In this document: positions 12,128 to 22,821 of the stretch, one piece after another | Layout: every line of letters begins with the position of its first letter | How positions within the stretch are numbered: position 1 is the stretch's first letter | Assembly: GCF_000485595.1 (NCBI RefSeq) | Contig: NW_014578387.1 | Span: 113,849 to 140,217 of the forward strand | Direction: 5' to 3' | DNA: 26,369 nucleotides | From: Priapulus caudatus | Taxonomy: Eukaryota; Priapulida; Priapulimorpha; Priapulimorphida; Priapulidae | Notes under the pieces: generated by a model | What the model saw: only the letters and a program-made list of their open reading frames with translations | Database searches by the model: none | What the model was told of the DNA's origin: nothing | Program-made: the position numbers and the translations under genes

Positions 12128-13658
12128 CATTAAACAATGTATTTAACCAGTGTGAGTCCAACTATAAACTACTAATCCTATCACATACATATATCATGAT
12201 ATCATATGTGATTATGTTCATATATGAATTACGTTTTTTGTGATAAATAATATATATATCACTCGCCATCGGCCAACTAACTGAAACCAGGCAAAGGCTT
12301 TACCAAGGTTGTTAAAATGACAAACAAATTTGTGAGGACTAGTAAATTTCGGCGAGGTCTAGACGCATCTGTAGTAGTTGTCAGTTAAATGCTCGCTGGT
12401 CAGAAACATGAATTTTGGCGCCGTGTACACCAACTCGCACAGACTGCATCTGAACGATCGCTTTTTGATTGGCAGCAATCTTAAATGAAAGTGTCAATGA
12501 CACTGTAGCTCACCTTGGGTGTGATAGAAGAGGGAGGGGGATATATAAAGCAAGATTTCAGAGATATCTCTGGCAGGAGTAGGTAAGAACAAAGGCCAGA
12601 GTTATAATTCGAACAAGTTAACATTTAGAGTAGAACATAGATACCAAGATGGAAGCTGTGGATGTGTATTCGTTGCTGTGAAGGTGTGATGAAGCGAGCG
12701 TCGAGCGAAATTTTGCGATCACGCTTTCCTCCCTGGCTCTCTTATTAATTCTCATGTTGTTTGTCTTCTGTCAAGATAGAAGCGAGCAGAGTGACAACAA
12801 AGACACTGACTTATGCCAAGCGAATCATTTATGTTAACTAATCAGCCATGATGATTTACGCGGGCTTGTACATGCGCATAAGTCTCTATGCTGTAGCTCA
12901 GTACAAACATAGCGGAAGCACCCCGTTCATAGAGGGCGACAGCTGCACAGTACCAACATCACAGTTTGTGCAACAGGGCGAGCGTGCCGGCGCGTCGGTG
13001 TACTTGTGTATTGCAGATGAGCATCTTGAACGGCATTTACAGCAAGTTATCGGCAATAATAGGGCGAAATAGAGTAGAGAAACATTAAGACTTTGGTAGA
13101 GTATACATTTTGTGTTTACTTTTTTTTTTGAGACGTTCAAGGCCTCACTTGCTGTGATGGCAATAGCTCATCTTGACGATGTCAAGGCGAGCTAAAAACC
13201 AGACGCAGAATGAAATGCTTACGTCATCAGGTCCTCGAATCGGAGTCCGCTGCTTGAAGCCACATTGTTCTTTTCTCTTTGGCATCGCCGGCTTTGTATT
13301 CAGTGCAATCTTACCTCGAGTGCTTCTTTCCCTGCCACCGATACATAATCAGTCTACCATGTCAAAATGAAACGGCCATAAATTGTATATTAAAAATAAC
13401 CAACAATCCATCACCTATTCATTAGGGGTGAGTATTGCATACCAAAACGCGTATGCAATATATTGCCAATACGACAAAACCGTATTGCAATATTTTCCAA
13501 TACGTATTGGAAGTGTATACCATGCATGATATAGTAACAATTTGATGGTTTTAATATCATCATATCTTGTATTATATGACATGTTTAATTTCTTCTATGT
13601 TTTTCTGAGAAACAGAAGCCCGGCAATGTTTTCCGCTGACAGTGCAGCCCTCTGTGCC
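12128..13658. other. Non-coding interval left of the gap
   Basis: No recognised gene. A promoter-like arrangement lies at 12539-12600: gatatataaagc, then a possible initiator and the donor-like gtaagaac, upstream of a 10-codon frame starting at the ATG at 12650. An open frame at 12848-13072 (74 codons) has no family I recognise. 13427-13510 contains repeated gtattgcata/cgtattg words typical of a short palindromic transposon end. An A/T-rich palindromic patch is at 12190-12235. Confidence 0.5.
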
Positions 13659-13683
13659 NNNNNNNNNNNNNNNNNNNNNNNNN
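13659..13683. other. Assembly gap, 25 N
   Basis: Exactly 25 undetermined bases. A round number like this is usually a placeholder for an unknown distance, so spacing across it should not be trusted. Confidence 0.99.
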
Positions 13684-16600
13684 CGTGCATAGGTCAATAG
13701 AGGATGAGCGAAATATCATTCAGTTAATTGTATACTGTATAGTACAACCATGGAAAAACACTAATGCGAAACACACTCGTATGTTCACCAAAAATCTAAA
13801 AAACATTTGAGGCCTCGACTGGACAGCACTAGCAGATAATTTAAATTTAATAGATTGATAAATATAATAATTCTAAAGCAATTCACGTTTCATCCACAGT
13901 TCTGAAGAACCTTGTACTGAACGATAAAGATTCCGCATCACTTCAAACATGTCGGCAACACATACAAAGATGAGAGAGATGCTGGTTCATGTCACATGAG
14001 CTGAGAAAAGTGCCGTTCTCAACCTGTCTGGATCTGTGAGATGCTTTAACATTTTTGCAGTTGTTACTGGTTCACCTGCGATTATCCGGATGTCAATGGC
14101 AATCGCCGCAATCCGTCAATACCATGGAAGCTTTTCCTGTTACATTGCTTTATCAGGACAGCTTCGAGGCTGACACGTTTTAAATTGCCGTGGCTAAGGA
14201 AATACACACAGAGGAACTTTCATGTTATTTACACGACAAGCCATTGTAATCAATACCGTCGCGAAAAGACGTGTTGTACGTGTGAGCATGTGTCGCCAAT
14301 GCGACGACGAGGTTTCGAGAGGTGTACCGGCGTGGCCGCCCCGATGGCCTGTGCAGGCACCCGAGACGTATTAGCATATGGAGAGCGTGTCACGTTAGCG
14401 GAAGACGAGAGGTGTCGCAATCGTGTCGCTCGGAGAAGAGCGTGTTGTACATGGGAGCATGTGGTCGCGCGAGTAGCGCGAGGACGACATGACGCGGTGC
14501 TTCCGCTCTGTGTGTCGGCGGGAGGACATTTTTTCTACATTTCTTGCTCATATTTTTATGATAGCATAAAATAAACTCGAAAAGGCAGTATATTTTTTCA
14601 CATTCCTACAGATAGTATATTTGTTTTTTTAGGTTGTGAAGCCAGTTCTTTGACAATGTTTGATGAGATTGCTTTTCACTGTACTTTGAAGCATTGCCAG
14701 TTTAAATAGGGACATATGCCTCTAGGATTGTTACTGCATACAACTGTACTACTGTTATAACAAATCGTCTATACCACATGATATTTGTCAACAGATCTTA
14801 ATAAATTATTTACACATCAACGCTACGAAATTTGACGGCGCCATTGACACCCGCGAAAACCGTGGCTGCCCACCCTGAAAAGATGGTATTGTGATTTTTA
14901 TTTTGCAGTAAATTGACGAGGGCTAATCACAAAAGAATGCAATGTAATTTATACCTAATGTTATTTAACGGAAGATATTATTTTGTGGCAAATTTTCCTA
15001 TTATAACCTGAAACTAATATGTCGTTTTAGACTATTACATCCTTTTGCATTTAAATGAATAAATAAGAATTACGCTCCAGGTCTCGTAGCTTGGATGGAT
15101 AAGTGGTTTTTGCGCAACTTCTCAGAATCCCGTGCGCTCTGATGCGCCACCGTCGTTGGTATCAACTTGTAGTCGTGTAAGTTTTAAACATTTAAAAAAA
15201 TATTACTAATAGGTGACTTGACACAATGAACGTATGATAGCGCATTATACCCTAAATTAGCTGAAAATACCACTAGAATAGAGGACGTACTGTCTTTAGC
15301 TTCTTCTTATAATGAACTAGATTCTATTTTGTTTGCAAAAACTATGCTTGTGCTTAACATTTGTGCACCTGGATGGTATCAATGGGCAATAGCATGGTTC
15401 TAGTTTCGACACTGAAGTGTGGGTACCAAGTTTTGGTTCAATAGACTGTCATACCAATGAAGAAGATCTATTAACACTAAAGTTTTTGTCACTGCTAACA
15501 TGAGATTATAGCTGTGATTGTTGACAGTCTTGCGGGCAACTATTTCGATCTATGCGAATCTGAAGATTGCGGCAATTTTAAGATCGGCGCAGTGCAATCT
15601 ACGATCGCACAGACTGCACGGCATCTCCGAATTGTGTTGTGCTTCTTACGCGTTATTAATAACGAAGTAATCGATACACTACACGCAATTTCAGTTTTAT
15701 CTTAGACGAAGTGTTCTAGACTAATCTAAATATGTACATACAAAGTTACTACTAAAACCTGACCTTGACTTTACGAATTTACGACAGTCAGAGATGATCA
15801 GAAGGCCCAAACATGTACGCTTACAAATCTTTAGAACATGGGCATGTGCAATTTATAGACTCTAGCATCCAACTAGCTCTATAGCTGACTAAACGGCAGC
15901 AACCCTGGTAAAGCCGGCCGATTGGTAGATTGCATGTTGACAGAAATAATATAAAATTCTGTGGTAAGTGCATATCATGGTATCTTTTATTCTCAGATGA
16001 TAGCTTTTTTGTGGTCTCTAAAGCGGGCTTATAGTCGGGTTGCGTGCTTTTGCGGCCGACGCGCGCACTGCAATCACTGCGAATTGCAGTGCTTATGGTC
16101 GTACTGCCGACGTGATGACAGAGCGACATGCTGCGACCAGTCGCAGCAGTTAGAAGTGGCACGATCGCCTTATTGATCGACGCAACCTAATGAGTTTACT
16201 GATTTGTTGCTGTGTGCATGTTGTGTACATGACTTGCTATGCAGTGATGATTTTTTCACTGTGCATTGTTTATGTACATTCGATTCGTTGTGCAGCGATC
16301 GCAAGGCAGCTTATGTCGGGTCTACCATGCAAAACAATGCTTTGGACGTATTCTACGAACCACTCGCGCGTCATAAACATAGTAGAGTAGAACATGTGCG
16401 TCACTGCGATCGACGTTGCGACATGACAATTTTCCAGTCGAAAGCAGTCGCAGACCACGGTCGAGGGTCATTAGGGTCGAAATTTTCTGCGTCGCGATCG
16501 TCCGCTGGCGACTTCGCAACCAAGTTGCAGAAAATCAGTCGCGACATAGGCAATCGCGTCGCCCGTCGCGAGGCCGAATAAGCCGGCTTAACGACTTATG

Positions 16601-18235
16601 CGTTTTGATCTCATATCTATCGTAATAAAGCTAGTAATACAATGACAATTATATACACTACGGTCTACCGTATACTATTTTTTAATACTGCAATATAGTA
16701 ACATATTCATAAACTCAAGATTTGAACTGTTACAAGGTACGTGACACTAGACGTGTTGGGATAGACGCTTAGCGATCATTTATTTTGTAAAGGTTTTCAA
16801 CAAATTGTGTTAGTTATTATTACAATAATCTTTACACAGTGTACTTGTATTGTAGTTAAGAGAATTGATGGTAGTAATCGTGTTCGTTATCAAGATTATA
16901 GTGAAATTCCAATATAGTCTGGCAACACTTCGTCTCTGTTTATGGTCTTGTGATATTATATATATATATTTACAATAAGAATAAAGAATGTTACACTATG
17001 ACACTGATGACTGATAGCATTCTGATGCTTGTTGTGTATGTGTTTCATCAGTCTCGAACGTTTAGATTGTTTTTCAGGAAGATTACCTTCGTGTCTGTAA
17101 CTTTTTCTCTAGTTCATTGTAAAATTGAAATATTTTCTGCAACAACATTGCTACAAGATTTGTGGTGTTGGATTTCAAAATATTTAATATGGATACGTAG
17201 GTACTTTTCATGTAGAATTTTACTTCCCGCGATCCGTCAGGAGAACAGCTTTAGACTGGTCAGCGCTCGACACGTGTCAGCGCGAGTGTCAGCTGATAAC
17301 GCGGAGTGGGAAACTGTCGAGCCGTACCAGTTCTAGGAGCAGTTTGGCCGAATGCTACTTTTAGTAAGTTGTGTCCGGCTGTGTAACATCAATTATAAAA
17401 CAAATCAATATAGATTTCCATTGAGGTTTAAAATGAATAAAGATGTTTTGCCAAGGGCCCGCTAAATACCTAGCGCGACAATATTGAATAAGTATATTAG
17501 AAGTTGTGCTGTAGTTAAAAGTTGGGGTAGCGCATTCGAAAGAGAGGTGATCGTATGGTTAGTCAAGTAACACGGATTTCCCCGCGGTAGTGCTGCCCTT
17601 TCAGATAGGGGCGCTTAGCGTACGCTCGCTGGGGTTCAATTTTATGGCGACAATCAGCAGCTAGGTTATCTATCTTATTTCTATGCTCTCGGCATACTAG
17701 GCCCACCTAATTGTGAACTATGCATATTTTCACACACGAGGTGATAATCATGGGATAATAATCTTATAATATCAAAGACCGTACGTCTAGGTTCACGGGC
17801 GTTAACAGACACTATTTAACTATATTAATACCTATTTTTCAAAATACCTTTGCTCGGCTGCGTGATTTTTTTTTCCTAGGTCACATCAAGAACATAAGGG
17901 GCTGTAATGTAGCGCTGCTAATTGGTTGAGCTTGTTTTGCGACTATACATAGCACCATCAAAAATATTATAGCGCTGATATTGACTCGATTAGCTTAGTG
18001 TCGTACTATAACGCTGGGTCAAATAAAATGGTCGGCAGGATCGAATCCCGTCATTCGTTTTTTCTAATTATTTTTCTGTTTTCTGTGTTTTTTTTCTATC
18101 TTTATCTGGTCTTTAACATTTTTTTCAATTACCGCAATATGTTACATGACTTCATTTAAACATAATTAATAACAGCAATTAATTTTTAACAATTAAAATT
18201 TAAATTTATTTAGATTTTGTTTTAATAGTGTTTGG
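13684..18235. other. Non-coding interval right of the gap
   Basis: No exon of a known family was found on either strand. Local structure: a CpG-rich block at 14260-14530 with an internal direct duplication; a second CpG-rich block at about 16030-16580 rich in GTCGC/GCGAC words; a TA microsatellite at about 16954-16971; and a tRNA-like A-box/B-box pair near 17996-18050 (tagcttagtg, then ggatcgaatcc) that does not fold into a convincing tRNA and could be a SINE relic. Open frames of 60-130 codons here lack recognisable motifs. Confidence 0.5.
14260..14530. repeat. CpG-rich block with an internal ~175-bp duplication
   Basis: cgtgttgtacgtgtgagcat near 14268 recurs as cgtgttgtacatgggagcat near 14440, each followed by cgcgagg/cgacgagg-type sequence. 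GC content jumps well above the flanks. A 129-codon plus-strand frame (14185-14574) crosses it, but no domain is recognisable. Confidence 0.55.
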
Positions 18236-18352
18236 TTTAGTGTAGGTTAGGGTTAGGGTTAGAGTGTTAGGGTTTGGGTTTGGGTTGGGTTAGGGTTTAG
18301 AGGGTTAGGGTTAGGGTTAGGGTTAGGGTTAGGGTTAGATTTAGCGGTTAGG
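18236..18352. repeat. Interstitial telomere-like tract (TTAGGG)n
   Basis: About 115 bp, including one stretch of five or six perfect ttaggg units near 18305-18335 and variants (tttgggtttggg, gcggttaggcg) at the edges. It is the purest of the tracts in the window. Confidence 0.95.
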
Positions 18353-18844
18353 CGTTAGGAGTAGGGTCACAATGCAGTTGAATGACATAAAACAGGAGTT
18401 TTGAGGCACAAGTTGATTTGTCATCAACAATGGCGAGTGCGCTTCGTTTAGAGGAGGGGCCTATGTTCATTGATTGACATAGGAAAAAAATACACGATTT
18501 CGTGGCCTCGAGGCCAAACCATGCTCGGAAGTGGTTTCTTCGTGCACTTATCTGCCGAAAAATACCTAAACGTAATAGAATGTCAAAGATCTTACGGCTA
18601 CACACACATCCTAAACGATATTTTATTTATTTCAGACTCATACAATACGTTCTAATCTTGGTTATTGTGTCAACTCCTTCACTAAAAATTATTAAAATTA
18701 CCTCACAGAACAGAGAAAATGGCGACCGTGGCGTCGATACGACGAACGATAATGAGATCATATCTTGATCATATGTAGAATGTTCACATCATAGATATCA
18801 TATAACAACTAGATAGGCCCTAGCCAATGAGAGCGCATTTCACT

Positions 18845-19335
18845 GAACGGTCCGCCACGCCGCCATATTGGAAAGATGACTTTCGCAGATTGTCGCAGCG
18901 TTTTCTAGGGCAATAGACCGACGAACGGACGTTAGGAAAGTGTACTTCCTCTGATATCTCGCGAACCAATTGAGTTACATTTCTAAAAATTTTAGATATT
19001 ATAGGCACATATCTTAGCTATAATCTCTGTGAATTTTGAGTTTACTTAACCACGATTAGTTTAATTAATTACCAAATATATGCGCGCGGTGTCGCATATA
19101 AACGGTCCGCCGCGCCGCCACAATATTATAATAATAATAACGGTAATAACGGTAACCATAACGGTAATATAATAATATAATATAATAATATAATAATGAT
19201 ATATGTAATAATAATAATATATGTAATAATATAATAATGATAACGGTAATAAACGCGGTAACCATAATAACCGGTAACCATAATAACGGTAACCATAATA
19301 AACGGCCCGCCGCGCCGCCATATTGGAAAGATGAC
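18845..19335 (+). promoter_or_regulatory. THAP gene promoter with three YY1-like GCCGCCAT modules
   Basis: The module aacggtccgccacgccgcca occurs at 18846, and with small changes at 19101 and 19301. Copies 1 and 3 continue into tattggaaagatgac, and the ATG in copy 3 is the THAP start codon, so copy 1 looks like an ancestral duplicate of the start region (it reads only ten codons to a stop). GCCGCCATATT is the reverse of the YY1 consensus AANATGGCGGC, and atattgg carries an inverted CCAAT. Between copies 2 and 3 lies an AT-rich array of taacggtaat/ataataat units (about 19120-19300). Confidence 0.6.
19120..19300. repeat. AT-rich microsatellite, ATA and AACGGTAAT units
   Basis: Alternating ataataataat and aacggtaataacggtaacc units, separating two copies of the promoter module. 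Open frames across it give YYY-rich peptides and are artefacts. Confidence 0.9.
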
Positions 19336-20867
19336 GGCGTCTCAAGGTACACAGTGTTTCGCTTACTTATGTTCCAATTACCGAAATGCCATAAGCAAAT
19401 CCAAGGGAATATCGTTTCACAAGTAAGTACTAACCGCGTATGAGTCATAAGGTAACTTTTGCCATATTTTTACACAAACCAGGTCAAAATGGTACCCAAA
19501 TGGCAAATGTCAAATGACAAGGCAGCCGCAACGCATACCGCGTACTCAGAGGTACGACTTGATAACTCAGTGTTCGCGCAGCCGCATGGCTACGTTATCG
19601 TATAATAATCTAGTTGGACAACAACAGGCTCCGTAGGCATAGGGCCTAGATATAAAAATATCCATTTGTGGACAGGCTAGTGCTAGTTTCAATGTGTGTA
19701 ATCCCCCCACTCCTCGGTACGGATTTACGCGCCTGACCTCCAGTACAGTGTACAGGCCCACAGCCCAGGGACTTGAGGCGAAAAAAAAGTGTTATATAAA
19801 TAAAGAGAAGCCCTCTTTTAATATATATATAACACTTTTTTTCCCGCCCCAAGTCCCTGTGGTACAGGCAGCCGCATATTATAGGTCCAAGTAGGTATAT
19901 ATACTAAAATATTGTCATTTGTCAGTATTGAGAAATTGTCTGCATCTGTCAATGTCATCTTGTATCTTGGTTGTATCTTTTAATAGTTGTATATATCATG
20001 AACTGATAGTTGAAAGTTATTTTCCATTGAGCTGCTATATCTGTTTTATGACTGCCCTTTTTTTTTAGGTTTCCAAGTGAAGACAAATTTCCCAAGCTGT
20101 ATGCAGCCTGGGTGAGAAACTGTCAGCGAGACAGAGAGCCGGGAAAACACTGTGTGCTGTGCAGTGATCACTTTGCAGCAGTCTGTTTTGACCGAACTGG
20201 TCAAATTGTAAGATTGAGAGATGGTGCAGTGCCAACCCTCTTCAACTTACCACCACACCTTCAGGTAACCATCCAAAGATATGTTTTTTATAGTTTTAAC
20301 AACTATTATTATATATTATTGTATTATTTATAACTTAATTGTGGATATACCAACTTTTAAATCATGCATAAAATCTCCTTAAATTACGTTATATAAAGTA
20401 AATGAGACAATATTGAAATAAATGCAATATGTAGAGTTATAACGTTTAAGGAATATTTATTCTATAATTTTAGGCACCATGCAAAGGAAGAACAACCGAG
20501 AATTCAACAAAGGCAGATGTCACAGACATTTTGCCACAAACAGTCTCATCTGCTCCAAGCTGTAAAGTAACCAAAAAAAAAACACACACAAATTTGTCAA
20601 TTTGTCAGAGTTTATGAGTCATTTCAGCAATGTTTGCCAATTTTATTGAGCCGAGCGCTTAGTCTTCTGCTGCACAACGACCGACTTTTGCTTATAATCG
20701 ATCATCGGGACATCACTTATATATATATATATACCTGACTATCATTTAAAAATTACATAATAATGTACAGTATTGTGACTGTATTGTATTTGGACAATGT
20801 AATATATGAAATATTTTGTTTTAAGGATCATGCTTACTCATGTTCTCCACGAAAATGGAAAAGAAAG
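19331..20867 (+). CDS. THAP-domain (C2CH zinc finger) protein, truncated
   Basis: Exons 19331-19422, 20069-20264, 20474-20566 and 20826-20867 join in frame. Residues 1-96 are a full THAP domain, a sequence-specific DNA-binding zinc finger. The zinc ligands are Cys9, Cys14, Cys62 and His65 (C-x4-C-x47-C-x2-H, within the family pattern). The other conserved positions are present too: Pro33, Trp45, Phe66 and the AVPTLF motif at 84-89. Exon 3 is a 31-residue linker. Exon 4 reads DHAYSCSPRKWKRK, the conserved segment (DHxY, SPrkLKrKl) that follows the THAP domain in many family members before a coiled coil. It then hits TAG at 20868-20870, at the junction with SUB1 copy B. If exon 3 is not spliced at 20566 the frame instead ends at 20615-20617. 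The target and any C-terminal partner domain are lost. Confidence 0.88.
19701..19735. mobile_element. Partial end of the same hAT-type family as 11642-12127
   Basis: atcccccc, actcctcg, gtacggatttacgcgcctg match in order the reverse complement of the left end of the intact element, with small gaps. The other end is not seen. It lies in THAP intron 1. Confidence 0.55.
19766..19859. mobile_element. Foldback element in THAP intron 1
   Basis: The left arm begins cagggacttgaggcg and runs on through an A-run to gtgttatata at 19798. The right arm (19826-19859) is its inverted copy ending ccgccccaagtccctg, with minor mismatches. The loop is about 27 bp. It is non-coding, and target duplications are not clear. 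Confidence 0.8.
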
Positions 20868-20869
20868 TA

Positions 20870-22617
20870 GGTGCATACTGTTCGTCCTAAATATTGTCAA
20901 TGTCGTGGTCCCAGCTAATTTGCGATATACAGATGATACACATACTAAAGAGTACAACAAGAGATTACACTTACAACTTTTGTTAACATCAGACATAGAA
21001 CAGCACGAGATAAGCCAAGTTCAGATCAGTGGTCGCAGCTTAGTATGGTCAAAACCAGCTGAGTGTAGTTAGTATCTAGTACCGAGTTAGCTTAATGGAG
21101 TCGGCACAGAATAGCCCCTGCTTAACTACATCTGCAGCTCCCACCCACCTAACTCATCGCTTACCAATTTTAGAAGCACACGCTTCAGAGCGAATATTCA
21201 AGTAATAAAGTTGAAATGCCTCAAAACTGGGATGAACCGGTATTTTTAAAAGCTACATGACACAAGCTTTTCGTGCGTTCGTGACCTTGCAGGACAACTA
21301 CAGCTGTGAGACGGCGCTGTCGATGTCACCCATTTGCTCTTTTAGACTGTTCCACTGCTCTGGATTCAAAGAGATCCCTGAAAGAAAATTTTGCGATAAA
21401 CATCCATCCCATAGAAAACTTGATCTGATCTTTCCGTTTGCTTTTTTATTGATTCTTCCGGAGTGTGATATCGTAAATGGTCCTGCACAGTAATCATTCA
21501 GATTCAGATTGAGTTGCGGAATTTAAAACGTAATTTTAGCAAGTGTTCCATGACAGAAATCTAATGCATTCTACAAGATAAACATAGAGTACAACCTTAC
21601 ATCTTGAAGGTGGCATATGTCCCTGTTAGCACTTACAACTCGTGGACCTAAAAACTTGTGTATGTGTTCATTTATTACCTTTCTTTCCTGGCTTTTGCTC
21701 TCCGTCAGAATTCATGTAGTACTCCCGGATGTCAACCAGCGTCTTACCCTTGAATTCACGCACTGTCACAAACCTGTTCTTTGCCAACTGGAATCATGAA
21801 AATTTTGGGTTTGGTGTTAAAAGTTGGGCATCCCCTTTGGCACTTGACCCAACATGCTCTACTAGCAATGTGCTTGGCCATCTACTAGTGGATTGTTTAA
21901 ACAGGGGGAAAGATGAGGAAAAAACTGTCTTTTATACCAGGTCGTGTTCTGCTTGGTGGAAAATGGATCAAAATATGTCAAGGGTTAATCTACGAAGCAA
22001 GTCTTCTGATACAGTATTAGTGAAACACTAGAAAACAACTAACCTGGTTTAGAAATAACTGGAACCAATATTCTAACAAGTGGAACTGGCTGAATAAATG
22101 TAAAACCAACTTTAATATGGTACCAGGGTGCAAAATTAACGCGAGTCCAGAGTTAAATACTCCCTGATTTACTGTCAGACTCCCTGATTTGACATATGCA
22201 GGAGTCCGTGTGACTCCCTGATAATTCTGTTATACTAACTAGTAGTAATTCGTTCCAGAGCACGGCCTCACGGAATTACCGTATTTGTTAGCAAATGTCC
22301 AAAGAAAATTTGGCAGACGTGCATCGCATAAATCTTCAAAATAAGCACATGCGTTATTGTTGTTACACTTTGGTTTAGAACCTTAGACTGCGGACTCCCT
22401 CATTTTGCTATGGACTCCCTCTTTTTGAGGCCAGGGAGTCCGTTGGACTCCTTTGTTCAAAAGTTAATTTCTACCCCTGTGGTACCGTGCAAAACAGGTG
22501 AATGAGACATTGAAATTACCAATTTACCGAAAACATAGCGTCACCATCATCACTCTTCATTGCCTTTTTCTTCCCCTTGTCTTGATGTTTCTTTGTGACA
22601 GGAGTTGACTGTTAACA
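20870..22617 (-). CDS. SUB1: SUB1 / PC4 transcriptional coactivator, copy B, three intact exons
   Basis: Exons 22528-22608, 21679-21787 and 21298-21377 join in frame with GT-AG introns, giving 89 residues to TAG at 21298-21300. Human PC4 has 127, so roughly 35-40 N-terminal residues are missing: TAA precedes the first exon in frame and no upstream exon is visible. Residues 1-27 are the Lys-rich linker ending DDGDAMFS. The rest is a complete PC4 domain: [59 protein letters not shown]4 is a nuclear single-stranded-DNA-binding coactivator of RNA polymerase II. The block runs antisense to THAP and ACTR5, between them. It includes about 430 bp beyond the stop, with no AATAAA. The bounds given are those of the segment shared with copy A. 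Confidence 0.93.
22150..22460. repeat. GGACTCCCT / AGGGAGTCC motif cluster in SUB1 intron
   Basis: The word gactccct occurs five times on the plus strand, and agggagtcc or aggagtccgt in the opposite sense twice, in about 300 bp between the first two SUB1 exons. The same cluster is present in copy A at about 11145-11445, so it predates the duplication. Confidence 0.75.
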
Positions 22618-22821
22618 ACGTAAGTAAGCGTACGAGAGAAACGCGTGTGAGGTAGCGACGATAGGCGAAAACATCGGATTTCAATGTGAGTTGCATTGAT
22701 TCGCGAAATTCGCTCGCGGGATTTGAGCTGCGACGACGATGCGTTGACTTTCGCGAGTCTGTGATCTCGGAGGTGAAGCCGTTAGTGTTGTTGGTGCATC
22801 TGCGCTGGTGCTTGCTTGCAG
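22618..22821. other. Junction between SUB1 copy B and ACTR5
   Basis: The sequence shared with copy A ends at 22617. The next bases on the plus strand, acaacgtaagtaag, contain a consensus 5' splice donor. After that comes about 190 bp of moderately CpG-rich DNA ending in the ACTR5 acceptor cttgcttgcag (22811-22821). It contains no exon for the ACTR5 N-terminus or the SUB1 N-terminus. Confidence 0.6.

Noticed and set aside
17996-18050. Possible tRNA gene
   Set aside because: A-box-like and B-box-like words are present, but the T stem has a mismatch and no acceptor stem or anticodon arm could be paired.
19061-19448. Minus-strand frames of 94-127 codons rich in Tyr, Leu and Ile
   Set aside because: Low-complexity translation of the ATA/AACGGTAAT microsatellite opposite THAP exon 1.
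20806-21072. 88-codon plus-strand frame
   Set aside because: It runs across the THAP/SUB1 junction in a different frame from the THAP exon and has no known motif.
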